Positions 34,423-43,314 of a stretch of DNA of 64,000 nt are shown here, piece by piece (positions within the stretch are counted from its first letter, which is position 1; each line of letters opens with the position of its first letter). The translations under genes and the position numbers were made by a program. The notes under the pieces are model-generated. The model ran no database searches, had not been told where the DNA came from, and saw only the letters and a list, made by a program, of their open reading frames with translations. Source of the DNA: Candidatus Gastranaerophilales bacterium (GTDB lineage Bacteria > Cyanobacteriota > Vampirovibrionia > Gastranaerophilales > Gastranaerophilaceae); NCBI GenBank assembly GCA_944323875.1, contig CALUUH010000006.1, positions 1 through 64,000 of the forward strand, given 5' to 3'.

Positions 34423-35508
34423 TTGGATTTTACAACATTAACTATTGAATTATTAAGAGGGTTAGCTCACTTTGTAGGCAACTACGGTATTGCGATTATA
34501 GTTTTGACCGTAATTGTCAGAATCGCTTTATGGCCGCTGAATGTTTCTCAGCAGCGCTCAATGAGAACTATGCAGACTCTCCAGCCTAAAATGAAAGCGA
34601 TTCAAGACAGATATAAAAATGACCCGCAAAAAATGCAGCAAAAAATGATGGAATTTTATAAAGAACATAAATTCAATCCAATGGGCGGCTGTTTGCCCTT
34701 GTTAATTCAGATGCCTATTTTTATTCTGTTGTATTCAGCGTTAATGAGCCCGCAATTTATCCAGATGGCCGGTGATACTTCATTCCTGTTTATTCACAGG
34801 CTTGATACAACTTTGCGTGCAACTGCCGGCATTTCTAACGACGGTGTTATGGGCGCTTCTCAGTATGACAATTTTGTTCTCGGCAAAACCGCTAAAGTAA
34901 TTCTCAAAAATAACGAAGTCCTGGACAATGTTAAAATCGATAAACCTAATAAAGCTCTGGAAATTCAAGGCCAGCTTGTTCCGGGTGAAAATATTGAATT
35001 TAAAATGAGTCTGGATCATCTTGATCTGAAATTCAGCCAGCTTGATAATATTGCTACTGCTGAAATGAGTATCACTGATTTGAATACAAAAGAAACGGAA
35101 AAGGTTAACTTTGAACGCAAAGAAGGATTGCTCATTGCATCAGTTCCGTCAATTGCTGTTCAGCGTTCCTTCCACTGGGATATTCTTGTTTTAATCGCTC
35201 TGTTCGGTTTGACAATGTATCTTTCTCAAAAAATTATGATGTCAACGCAAAACAATGCGGCACAGGATCCAACCCAGCAAGCTATTCAAAAATCAATGGG
35301 AACATTTATGCCTATTATGATTATCGGTACATTTATCATAATCCCGATTCCGGCAGGTGTGTTCCTCTATCTGATTACAAGTAATTTAATCCAGATTTTG
35401 CAAACAGTTATGGTTAACAAGCAAATGGATATGGAAGAAGCGCACAAAAAAGCAGCCGTTGCAGATGATGATTTAAAGGGCGCAAGAAAAATCGAAAATA
35501 AAGAATAA
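34423..35508 (+). CDS. yidC: Membrane protein insertase YidC/Oxa1
   Basis: 361 residues, starting at TTG with SD GAGGATTAGGG. It inserts and folds inner-membrane proteins. The first hydrophobic segment (IAIIVLTVIVRIALWPL, with the conserved Arg) is followed by the coiled cytoplasmic hairpin (MRTMQTLQPKMKAIQDRYKN) and NPMGGCLPLLIQMPIFILLY. Between this and the next membrane segment is a hydrophilic beta-rich insertion of about 110 residues (roughly 135-245), where typical Oxa1/YidC have a short periplasmic loop. The last two segments and a charged tail are normal. Confidence 0.93.
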   Translation: MDFTTLTIELLRGLAHFVGNYGIAIIVLTVIVRIALWPLNVSQQRSMRTMQTLQPKMKAIQDRYKNDPQKMQQKMMEFYKEHKFNPMGGCLPLLIQMPIFILLYSALMSPQFIQMAGDTSFLFIHRLDTTLRATAGISNDGVMGASQYDNFVLGKTAKVILKNNEVLDNVKIDKPNKALEIQGQLVPGENIEFKMSLDHLDLKFSQLDNIATAEMSITDLNTKETEKVNFERKEGLLIASVPSIAVQRSFHWDILVLIALFGLTMYLSQKIMMSTQNNAAQDPTQQAIQKSMGTFMPIMIIGTFIIIPIPAGVFLYLITSNLIQILQTVMVNKQMDMEEAHKKAAVADDDLKGARKIENKE

Positions 35509-35520
35509 GAAATAAAAATA

Positions 35521-35555
35521 TTTTACCCTCGTAAAATCAACGAGGGTAAAATTTT
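35521..35555 (+). terminator. Terminator between yidC and queA
   Basis: An 11-bp stem TTTTACCCTCG / CGAGGGTAAAA and TTTT. Confidence 0.85.
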
Positions 35556-35568
35556 CTAAGAGGAAAGT

Positions 35569-36615
35569 ATGTTACTATCAGAATTTGATTACAATTTACC
35601 CGAAGAACTAATCGCACAGCTTCCGGCTGATAAACGCGAAAATTCAAAAATGCTTGTTCTCAACCGGTATAATAAAACAATAGAACATAAACATTTTTAC
35701 GATATTGTTGATATTATAGATGCAAACAGCCTGCTTGTTCTTAACAACACAAAAGTACTGCCTGCGCGCCTGTATGGAACTAAAGAAGAAACCGGCGCAA
35801 AGATAGAAATTTTTCTCTTAAAACAGCTTGAAGGTAAAAACTGGGAGACCCTTATTAAGCCGTCAAAACGTGTGAAAGAAGGTACAATAATAAAAGTCAG
35901 CGATGAATTATCTGTTAAAGCTATTAACAAAACAGAAGAGGACGGCGGCTGGATTGTTGAATTGATATATGAAGGCAATGTTCTTGACGTTCTGCACCGC
36001 AACGGCAATATTCCGCTCCCGCCTTATATTGAGCGAAAAATGCAGAGTGAAGAAATTAAAAAATTGGATTTTGAGCGCTATCAAACTGTTTATGCAAAAG
36101 ACGAAGGTTCAGTTGCAGCCCCGACAGCAGGTCTGCATTTCACAGAAGAAATTCTTGAAAAATTAAAAAATAAAGGCGTCGAAATTGCTTATGTTACCTT
36201 AAACGTAGGGCTTGGCACTTTCCGCCCGGTGAAGTGCGAAAATATTCTTGACCATAAAATGCATTCCGAAACCTTTGAAATATCTCAGGAAACAGCAGAT
36301 ATAATCAACCGCGCAAAAAAATCCGGCAAAAAAATTATTGCAGTCGGCACGACAACAGTAAGAACACTTGAAACTGCATATCAAAAATTCGGACAAATAA
36401 AAGCGTGTCATGAAGAATCCAGATTATTTATCTATCCGCCTTATGAATTTAAAGTTATTGATAATCTGATTACGAATTTCCATCTGCCTAAATCAACCCT
36501 TTTGATGCTTGTTAGTGCTCTGGCCGGCAAAGACTTGATATTCAAGGCCTACGAAGAAGCGATTAAAAACAAATACCGCTTTTTCAGCTACGGTGACTGC
36601 ATGTACATCTGTTAA
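35569..36615 (+). CDS. queA: S-adenosylmethionine:tRNA ribosyltransferase-isomerase
   Basis: Converts preQ1 in tRNA to epoxyqueuosine in queuosine synthesis. The N-terminal FDYNLPEELIAQLPADKRENSKML pattern (trimmed: FDYNLPEELIAQ, PADKRENSKM), the SVAAPTAGLHFT motif near residue 182 and NLITNFHLPKSTLLMLVSA near 302 are diagnostic. 348 residues, normal. SD AAGAGG. Other queuosine genes are not in the window. Confidence 0.96.
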   Translation: MLLSEFDYNLPEELIAQLPADKRENSKMLVLNRYNKTIEHKHFYDIVDIIDANSLLVLNNTKVLPARLYGTKEETGAKIEIFLLKQLEGKNWETLIKPSKRVKEGTIIKVSDELSVKAINKTEEDGGWIVELIYEGNVLDVLHRNGNIPLPPYIERKMQSEEIKKLDFERYQTVYAKDEGSVAAPTAGLHFTEEILEKLKNKGVEIAYVTLNVGLGTFRPVKCENILDHKMHSETFEISQETADIINRAKKSGKKIIAVGTTTVRTLETAYQKFGQIKACHEESRLFIYPPYEFKVIDNLITNFHLPKSTLLMLVSALAGKDLIFKAYEEAIKNKYRFFSYGDCMYIC

Positions 36616-36679
36616 AAAAAATAATAAAAATGTAATTTTTATCTTGTTTGTTATATCATTTGAATGAGGTTTATAAATT

Positions 36680-37033
36680 ATGTTCACAGAATTTTTAAAT
36701 TCAAAAATACACAGAGCAACAGTAACAGACGCAAATCTGAATTACGTAGGCTCCATCACTATAGACGAAGATTTACTTGTAGCAGCCAAAATGCAGGAAT
36801 GGCAAAAGGTTGAAATTCTTGATGTAAACAACGGCGAAAGATTTCAAACATATATAATCAAAGGTAAACCGGGCTCAGGCGAAATTTGTCTGAATGGCGC
36901 AGCCGCAAGAAAAGTTCAGCCGGGCGACAAAGTTATTATTGTAACTTACAGCTATCTTACCCCTGAAGAAGTTAAAAATCATAAACCAACTATTGTCATA
37001 GTTGATGATAATAATAAAATAATTAATCATTAG
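36680..37033 (+). CDS. panD: Aspartate 1-decarboxylase
   Basis: A pyruvoyl enzyme making beta-alanine for pantothenate/CoA. The precursor self-cleaves between Gly24 and Ser25 in YVGSITID. Lys9 and Tyr58-region residues are conserved ([33 protein letters not shown]). 117 residues. SD GAGG. It pairs functionally with coaE at 30826. Its end overlaps the convergent HTH gene by 11 bases. Confidence 0.96.
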   Translation: MFTEFLNSKIHRATVTDANLNYVGSITIDEDLLVAAKMQEWQKVEILDVNNGERFQTYIIKGKPGSGEICLNGAAARKVQPGDKVIIVTYSYLTPEEVKNHKPTIVIVDDNNKIINH

Positions 37034-37349
37034 TTGTGTACAACAGTGATTTGTAAAAGTTGTACACAATGTGTGTAAGTTGTTTATTATTTTTCAATGC
37101 GCCTGTAAGTTCATTGAGCATATCCTCTTGTGTAAGAGTTTCAAAATAGTAAAATTCCCATGGTTTTACCTCGAGAACCTCGGATAATTTTTGTAAAGTT
37201 TCAACAGATGGGGCGAATTTACCTGTTTCAATATAACTCATACTGGGCACTTCTATATTAATAAGCTCAGCAAGTTTTTCCTGCGTCAGATTTTTTGATT
37301 TTCTGATTTGCTTGATGCGTTTTCCGATTAATTTTTTAAAATCAGACAT
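37023..37349 (-). CDS. XRE-family HTH regulator
   Basis: A 108-residue protein with an N-terminal Cro/CI-type helix-turn-helix ([21 protein letters not shown], then [18 protein letters not shown]) at residues 8-62 and a short helical C-terminal part. It may regulate neighbouring genes, but no operator can be named. SD AGGAAC is modest. It overlaps panD tail to tail. Confidence 0.88.
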   Translation of the reverse strand: MSDFKKLIGKRIKQIRKSKNLTQEKLAELINIEVPSMSYIETGKFAPSVETLQKLSEVLEVKPWEFYYFETLTQEDMLNELTGALKNNKQLTHIVYNFYKSLLYTTND

Positions 37350-37433
37350 TGTAAAAGTTCCTGAAAATAACTACATTTATAATTATTTACCTAACCCATA
37401 ACAATTAAAATAAATCAGAAGATTATATAATCA

Positions 37434-37462
37434 TTGACAATTAAACTAAAACAATATAATAT
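37434..37462 (+). promoter_or_regulatory. Orphan plus-strand promoter
   Basis: TTGACA (37434-37439) with TAATAT at a 17-base spacer (a TATAAT overlaps at 15). No plus-strand protein gene follows before the convergent yajQ; a hairpin AATACG/CGTATT plus T-run at about 37510-37549 might end a short transcript of about 80 nt. Confidence 0.35.
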
Positions 37463-37555
37463 ATAATTAACAACTTTAAAAATTCGGCAAAATTTAGTAT
37501 ATTAAATTAATACGTAAGGATATGCCCATAGGGAAAGGGGGCGTATTTTTACAAG

Positions 37556-37580
37556 CGGGCGCCGGCTTAGCCGGCGCCCG
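37556..37580. terminator. GC-rich palindrome after yajQ
   Basis: An 11-bp perfect stem CGGGCGCCGGC with loop TTA in otherwise AT-rich DNA, 21 bases past the yajQ stop. It has no U-tract on either strand. It may be a terminator, or a REP-like repeat. Confidence 0.5.
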
Positions 37581-37601
37581 TGCCACTTTATAATCTATTA
37601 A

Positions 37602-38102
37602 TTACCTGTAATTGGTAAATTGCAGCGGATAATCGTATTTATCCTCATTTTTTCTTAAGGCCTGGATAACATTTTGCAATTCATCTTTGTCTTTTCCTGA
37701 TACACGAACCTGATCGCCTTGAATAGAGGCTTGAACTTTTTTCTTCATATCTTTAATATCAGCGACGATTTTTTTAGCAAGGTCTTGAGTAAGTCCTTTT
37801 TTTAATTTATATACTTGCCTTACGTTGCCGCCAAGCGCATTTTCAATCGGCTGCGGGTCAAGGACTTTGATGCTGATATTACGTTTTACAAGTTTTGATT
37901 GAAGAATATCGTAGATATTTTTCAATTTCATTTCATCAGCGGTTGTGACAGTAATAGCTTTATCGGCCTCAAGTTCTACTGATGAATTAGAATCTTTAAG
38001 GTCAAATCGGGAAGCAACATCTCTTTTAACCTGATCAACTGCGTTTACAAGCTCTTGCCTGTCAAATTCGGATACAATATCGAAACTACAATCTTTTGCC
38101 AT
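37602..38102 (-). CDS. yajQ: YajQ-family nucleotide-binding protein
   Basis: 166 residues with two ferredoxin-like domains. YajQ proteins bind nucleotides (c-di-GMP in some proteobacteria) and RNA/tRNA. Pattern: MAKDCSFDIVSEFDRQELVNA at the start, FDLKDSNSSVE, and the final NEDKYDYPLQFTNYR. Start is ATG 38102 with SD AGGAGG; an in-frame upstream Met adds seven residues. Its role in this lineage is not known. Confidence 0.93.
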   Translation of the reverse strand: MAKDCSFDIVSEFDRQELVNAVDQVKRDVASRFDLKDSNSSVELEADKAITVTTADEMKLKNIYDILQSKLVKRNISIKVLDPQPIENALGGNVRQVYKLKKGLTQDLAKKIVADIKDMKKKVQASIQGDQVRVSGKDKDELQNVIQALRKNEDKYDYPLQFTNYR

Positions 38103-38228
38103 AAACAACCTCCTTTTTTTCAATCATACCATGAAAAAATGAAGTTGTTTAACCTCTAAAGGCGTATACTTTTGCAACCCCTACTTCTGCAGCCGTTTCA
38201 AAAAGTATACGCTTTTACTGCTATAAAT

Positions 38229-38579
38229 TTATTTAAAAATATTTTTTATCCAATTTCCTGCTGCATTAAACCCATTAGTCAGCGCTGCACGTAATCCGCC
38301 GGAGTTTTTAATATATTTTCTTGCAGGAGGAATAAAGCCGCCGAGAGCCATCCAGAAAAGTGCTTTAGCAACGGATTTAAAGGTACTTTTGGTTTCTTTA
38401 TCTTTTTGGGCAATAGTTTCATACTTATCCTGCATTTCCTGCGGTTTCATTTTTACTCCGCCCAACAAAGTCGGAACAGGGTACATTCCCATACCATACA
38501 TAGGATACATTCCCATTGCCATTGACCCGATATCCTGATGTATTGCAGGATTAAACATACCGTCGCTAACTGAATACAT
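38229..38579 (-). CDS. Hypothetical protein with Met/Tyr/Pro-rich N-terminus
   Basis: 116 residues. Residues 15-40 are a Met/Gly/Tyr/Pro-rich stretch (MAMGMYPMYGMGMYPVP), similar in flavour to the N-terminus of the amidase-like protein at 29933. The middle is charged and helical, and residues 70-85 are a hydrophobic segment (ALFWMALGGFIPP). SD GGAG. No known family. Confidence 0.6.
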   Translation of the reverse strand: MYSVSDGMFNPAIHQDIGSMAMGMYPMYGMGMYPVPTLLGGVKMKPQEMQDKYETIAQKDKETKSTFKSVAKALFWMALGGFIPPARKYIKNSGGLRAALTNGFNAAGNWIKNIFK

Positions 38580-38773
38580 AGACGTTCTCCAAGATTTAAA
38601 ATAACTAACCTACATATATAAAATATATTTATAGTGAATTATTGCAGAAAATCGAAAAAATATAAAGAATTGTAAAGTTGCATTTGTTAATAAATTATAC
38701 AATTAACAGGATTTATATGTCGGCCGCCTGTGAGAAAGAGTGCAGGTCTGTAATTAAATAGAATTGTTAAGTC

Positions 38774-38806
38774 AAAAAAATCGGCGGATTTTCCGCCGAT
38801 TTTTTA
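38774..38806. terminator. Bidirectional terminator after lysS
   Basis: Stem AAAAATCGGCGGA / TCCGCCGATTTTT, loop TTT; perfect and flanked by A- and T-runs. Confidence 0.9.
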
Positions 38807-40300
38807 TTCTTTATTTCTCATTGTAGGGAAGGCGATTACATCTCTAATTGACGGTGAATCCGTCAGGAGCATGACAAGTCTGTCTATACCCATTCCCATT
38901 CCGCCTGTCGGAGGCATGCCGTATTCCAATGCATTGATAAAATCTTCATCAATATCCATTGCTTCTTCATCACCTTCGGCTTTTGCCTTAGCTTGAGCTT
39001 CAAATCTCATTCTTTGATCTATCGGATCTGTTAGTTCAGAAAATGCATTTGCAATTTCCCAGCCATTTACGCGTGTTTCAAAACGCTCGGTCAATCTGTC
39101 ATTATTTCTATGGACTTTAGCAAGCGGAGAAATTTCACGCGGATAGTCGATAATGTGACAAGGCTGAATTAGACTCGGCTCGATTTTTTCTTCAAACACA
39201 GCTTCTACAACCTGACCCCAGTTCATGCCGTCCTCTACCGGAACATGAAGGCGTCTTGCTGTTTCAATTGCCTGCTGTGCACTGTATATTTCCATAAAAT
39301 CAACGCCTGTAGCTTCTTTGATAGAACCAAGCATTGTTTTTCTGTCCCATGGAGGTGTTAAATCAATTTCGTGTTCTCCATATTTAATTTTCATTGTGCC
39401 GAGAACTTCTTGTGCAACGTATGCAACCATGTTTTCTGTCAGTGTCATCATATCGTTGTAATCTGCGTATGCCTGATACAATTCAATCATTGTAAATTCA
39501 GGGTTGTGGCGGGTATCAATACCTTCGTTTCTGAAACATTTACCTATTTCATAAACTCTTTCGGAGATACCGCCGACTATTAATCTTTTCAGATATAATT
39601 CAAGCGCAATTCTCAAGGTTAAATCCATTTCAAGCGCATTGTGGTGAGTTGTGAACGGTCTTGCGTTAGCACCGGAAGCCATTGTCTGCAAGATTGGTGT
39701 TTCAACTTCCAGATAACCTTCTTTTGCTAAAAATTCTCTGATTTTCTGGATTATTAAACTTCTTTTACGGAAAGTATCGCGGACATCTTCATTTACGATC
39801 AAATCAACGTATCTTTGACGGTAACGGATTTCCACATCTGTTAAACCGTGGTGTTTTTCCGGCAAAGGTAACAATGCTTTTGAAAGGAGTTTTAAATCAG
39901 TTGATTTAACAGATAATTCGCCGCGCGGTGTTCTTCTGATTGTGCCAGTGAAGCCGACAATATCGCCGATATCAACAAGTTTAAGAATTTTTAATTGTTC
40001 TTCCGGCAGATTTTCTTTATGTGAAAATATTTGTATTTTACCTGTATCGTCCATTAAATCAATGAACATGCCGGTATTTCTGATAGCCATGACACGTCCG
40101 GCTACAGAATAAATATCCGTTGTTTCTTCTCCGGCAGGCAGGTCTATATATCTTTCTTGTAATTCTTTGGCAGAAGCGGTTTTGTCAAATTTGTACGGAT
40201 AAGGATTAACTCCTTTATCCGCGAGATCCGCAAGTTTTTGTATTCTTGTTTGACGGATTTGTTCAATAGCCGATCCTGCTTCACGGGTTTGTAGTGTCAT
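38804..40300 (-). CDS. lysS: Lysyl-tRNA synthetase, class II
   Basis: 498 residues. N-terminal OB-fold anticodon-binding domain (about 60-170, with VAGRVMAIRNTGMFIDL) and class II catalytic domain: motif 1 near 190-215 (FLAKEGYLEVETPIL), motif 2 (FRNEGIDTRHNPEFTMIELYQAYADY), motif 3 near the C-terminus (PPTGGMGMGIDRLVMLL). SD AAGGAAG. It is monocistronic. Confidence 0.97.
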   Translation of the reverse strand: MTLQTREAGSAIEQIRQTRIQKLADLADKGVNPYPYKFDKTASAKELQERYIDLPAGEETTDIYSVAGRVMAIRNTGMFIDLMDDTGKIQIFSHKENLPEEQLKILKLVDIGDIVGFTGTIRRTPRGELSVKSTDLKLLSKALLPLPEKHHGLTDVEIRYRQRYVDLIVNEDVRDTFRKRSLIIQKIREFLAKEGYLEVETPILQTMASGANARPFTTHHNALEMDLTLRIALELYLKRLIVGGISERVYEIGKCFRNEGIDTRHNPEFTMIELYQAYADYNDMMTLTENMVAYVAQEVLGTMKIKYGEHEIDLTPPWDRKTMLGSIKEATGVDFMEIYSAQQAIETARRLHVPVEDGMNWGQVVEAVFEEKIEPSLIQPCHIIDYPREISPLAKVHRNNDRLTERFETRVNGWEIANAFSELTDPIDQRMRFEAQAKAKAEGDEEAMDIDEDFINALEYGMPPTGGMGMGIDRLVMLLTDSPSIRDVIAFPTMRNKE

Positions 40301-40435
40301 TTTTTACTTCCTTATGTTAGTGTAATCCTTCATGTATATAGTAGCACAAATAAGAAAAAAGAATATAGTGAAGATACAAATTCCTGAATATATTGACAGT
40401 AGGGTCTTTCTGGTATAGGTCCATTTTTATAAAAA

Positions 40436-41317
40436 TTAAAATATATATGATCTGATTACATAAGAAATTAGTTTTAATGTATTTCTGTAGCCATTAATGT
40501 TACGTTGCTGCCATAAAAATTTTATTACCTCAGGTCGGATTTTAAGGTTGTTTTGAATATTAATTGCTGTTGTTTTATCAGAAATCAGTTTTTTGTTGCC
40601 TGTCACAAGCGAACAGTTGCCGGCATTGCCGTTATGGCGGCGATACCCGAGTAGAGGAGTAAAAATCACTGCGCTTCCGCCAATCAGATGCGCATAATTC
40701 ATTACAAATTTGTCGGGACAAATCCGCCATTTGTCTATATTTTTATACTCCAAAAGTCCTTCTATAGCTGCTTTTCTGTACATAGCAGAAGAATTTGGCG
40801 ACCAGTACCATCCGCCAAAGCGTTTATGTTTAAGAATTTTAAATTCTGCATTTTCTGTTTCAAACAAATCTTTCAATTTTTCACATTTAGGAGATGATAT
40901 GGAGTTTAAGGTATGAACTTCATCATTTTCACCTATTTCTACAATTCTGCATGAAGTAAAGGCTACAGATGTTTGTAAATGAGTCTGGATATGCACTTTT
41001 GCATAATCTTCAAGCAGCATATCGTCACTGTCTATAAAACTTACGAATTGGCCGTTTGCATATCTCAAACCGTGCAGCATTGAACCTAATTGGCCGAGAT
41101 TTTGCTCATTTGTCAAAAGAATTACACGTAAATCCTGATTTTGCGCAATAAAATCTTCGGCAACTTTTACTGAATTATCACCGGAATTATCGTCAACAAT
41201 TATTATTTCGAGATTTTTATAACTTTGATTTTTTATACTTTCAAGTGTTCTGTATAAAAACTTTTCATAATTGTATGAGGTAACTATAAAACTAACAAGC
41301 GGTAGTTTAAGCATCAT
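40436..41317 (-). CDS. Glycosyltransferase, family 2
   Basis: About 293 residues. GT-A fold with the start LPLVSFIVTSYNYEKFL, the nucleotide-binding VDDNSGDNS near residue 40 and the metal-binding DSDDM (DxD) near 95. The last 100 residues are family-specific and lack membrane helices. It probably transfers a sugar to a surface polysaccharide or protein. The start is inside the end of the TerC gene; SD AAAGGCGG lies just before ATG 41317 or 41314. It has an 11-base overlap with terC, so it is coupled. Confidence 0.88.
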   Translation of the reverse strand: MMLKLPLVSFIVTSYNYEKFLYRTLESIKNQSYKNLEIIIVDDNSGDNSVKVAEDFIAQNQDLRVILLTNEQNLGQLGSMLHGLRYANGQFVSFIDSDDMLLEDYAKVHIQTHLQTSVAFTSCRIVEIGENDEVHTLNSISSPKCEKLKDLFETENAEFKILKHKRFGGWYWSPNSSAMYRKAAIEGLLEYKNIDKWRICPDKFVMNYAHLIGGSAVIFTPLLGYRRHNGNAGNCSLVTGNKKLISDKTTAINIQNNLKIRPEVIKFLWQQRNINGYRNTLKLISYVIRSYIF

Positions 41318-42374
41318 TACCGCCTTTATCAGCAATACTATTTTCCAATTTTTTGTTATGTATTATTGATGATATAAATGCACACACAATAAACGCCAGA
41401 CCGACCAAACCTGTGAGCACTTCAGGCACTTCTCTTACAGTAGAGACCAGCATTAAGGCAGCTAATGCGCCTATTGCCCAGTGTGCACCGTGTTCAAGAT
41501 ATCTGAATTGCGCCAGTGTTTTTTTTTCCACAAGCATTATTGTGAGTGATCTTACAAACATTGCACCAATGGCAAGCCCGATAGTTATTATTATAATATC
41601 TTTACTCAGAGCAAAGGCACCTAAAACACCGTCCAGTGAAAACGATGCATCTATTAATTCAAGATAAATAAAACTCATTAATCCCGCGCATTTCGCACCT
41701 TCTGTGCATTGTGCCAGTCGCATTTGTTCATGTCTTTCCAGATAATGCGTAAATCCGTCTATTAAAAGATATGTTAATATTCCGCAAATGCCTGCGATTG
41801 TAACATGTAGTTTTTGTTCCGGAACAACGAAATTTTGTGTAATAAGTACTGCAAACAATGAAATTACAATCTCTATTCCTCTGATGTGATCCAGATGTGA
41901 AAGCGGTTCTTCTATTTGCTTAATCCAGTGTATTTCTTTTGTGTGATCAAAGAAGTAGTGTAAAAAGAGCATAAGCAGAAATAATCCGCCGAAAGTTACA
42001 ATCGGAGCATGTGTTTGATGCAGGTAATATGCGTATTTATCGACATTATGCAACGCAATATCAACAACATTCATCATGCTTATTTTGGCAAAAATTGAAA
42101 CGACCAGTATCGGGAACAGGAAACGCATCCCGAAAACCGCAATTACAATACCCCAGGTTAAAAATCTATGCCGCCATTTGTGAGACATTTTTTCTAACTT
42201 CATTGCGTTGACAACAGCATTATCAAAGGATAAGCTTACCTCGAGAACAGAAAGCACAATTGCGATAAAAACACAGGTTAAACCTGAGCCTGCATGTGCA
42301 TGTTCGCCCCATAAATAAGCCATGACAAGACCAAATGCCGTTATAAGATATGAACCAAGAAAATATTCAAGCAT
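41307..42374 (-). CDS. TerC/DUF475-family integral membrane protein
   Basis: 355 residues with about nine membrane segments. The family hallmark acidic residues appear twice: SLSFDNAVVNAM near residue 48 and IDASFSLDGVLGAFAL near 240. TerC proteins export metal ions, in several bacteria manganese, to metallate secreted enzymes; some are linked to tellurite resistance. SD GGAGG. The glycosyltransferase gene overlaps its end. Confidence 0.9.
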   Translation of the reverse strand: MLEYFLGSYLITAFGLVMAYLWGEHAHAGSGLTCVFIAIVLSVLEVSLSFDNAVVNAMKLEKMSHKWRHRFLTWGIVIAVFGMRFLFPILVVSIFAKISMMNVVDIALHNVDKYAYYLHQTHAPIVTFGGLFLLMLFLHYFFDHTKEIHWIKQIEEPLSHLDHIRGIEIVISLFAVLITQNFVVPEQKLHVTIAGICGILTYLLIDGFTHYLERHEQMRLAQCTEGAKCAGLMSFIYLELIDASFSLDGVLGAFALSKDIIIITIGLAIGAMFVRSLTIMLVEKKTLAQFRYLEHGAHWAIGALAALMLVSTVREVPEVLTGLVGLAFIVCAFISSIIHNKKLENSIADKGGNDA

Positions 42375-42496
42375 AACTACCTCCGATTTATATTATAGCA
42401 TGAATTTGTTAGTTTTTTGTTAACATTATGTTGACTTTAATCTGTTTTGATAGTTAAATATTTTAGTATAATCTTTAGGAATTGGGAAGGGTTAAA

Positions 42497-43111
42497 ATGA
42501 AAGATTTTATTTCAGCACATATAAATTTTAAATTTTACAGTGTGCTCTGGGTGCCTATAATAATATTTCTACTAATGTGGCCGTTGTCTGTATTCTTACC
42601 GGTGTCGCTTTCATACGAAACAGGCCCTCTGGAGACATTACAACTGGTTTTTCTGACTATTGCATTTGCTCTGGCCCTAAAAGCTAAGGTAAACAAAACC
42701 TTTTTCAATTCAATGGCAATGGTTATAATGATTTTATTTTTGCGTGAAATAAACTGCGGCAGAACAATATTTTTCCCTGTGCCCGGTGAGCCAAACGGAT
42801 TTTATTCCTGGCATGATATAAAATACGGCTGGCTGGCTCATCCTTTATACGGATTGTACATGGCAATTACGGCTATTTATTTTTTAAAACATAAATTATT
42901 TATAACTTTATGGAATTATGTTAAGCAGATTAAATTTCCATACTGGCACATGCTTTTTATATTTATAGGTATGATTGTTGGAATATTATCAGAACACTCA
43001 ATAAAAAATCCGATACTGGAAGAAATGGGTGAATTGTTATTTTATACGTCTTTAACCGGGATAATATATTTATATGGTTATCATAAAGATTTTGAAATGA
43101 ACAGTAATTAA
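42497..43111 (+). CDS. Hypothetical integral membrane protein
   Basis: 204 residues with five to six hydrophobic segments (for example FYSVLWVPIIIFLLMW, LQLVFLTIAFALAL, MAMVIMILFL, FIFIGMIVGIL). Conserved-looking polar motifs REINCGRTIF and the acidic ILEEMGELLFY lie in loops. The start is ATG 42497 with SD GAAGGG; a TATAAT sits about 25 bases upstream. The family is not recognised. Confidence 0.65.
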   Translation: MKDFISAHINFKFYSVLWVPIIIFLLMWPLSVFLPVSLSYETGPLETLQLVFLTIAFALALKAKVNKTFFNSMAMVIMILFLREINCGRTIFFPVPGEPNGFYSWHDIKYGWLAHPLYGLYMAITAIYFLKHKLFITLWNYVKQIKFPYWHMLFIFIGMIVGILSEHSIKNPILEEMGELLFYTSLTGIIYLYGYHKDFEMNSN

Positions 43112-43257
43112 GCGCAAAACAATCCATACAGTATCGTATAAGAATATTTTATTGTTTCAAAAAATACAAATTTAGTATCTGATAAAAAGTTTTATATTTT
43201 TTATACCATATATATATTACTTTTATCCTTTAGCAATATGTAATTAATTTTTTATGT

Positions 43258-43263
43258 TATAAT
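43258..43263 (+). promoter_or_regulatory. Extended -10 promoter of tyrS
   Basis: TGTTATAAT, an extended -10 element with no clear -35, 52 bases before the tyrS start. The rest of 43112-43302 is AT-rich and shows nothing else; no T-box elements are seen. Confidence 0.45.
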
Positions 43264-43314
43264 ACGTTAGCAGGGCAGATTTTGTTAGCAAATGCCGGAT
43301 AGATGGAGAAAATT

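Noticed and set aside
43112-43302. T-box or other leader element before tyrS
   Set aside because: No T-box sequence or specifier stem found; only an extended -10 promoter is evident.
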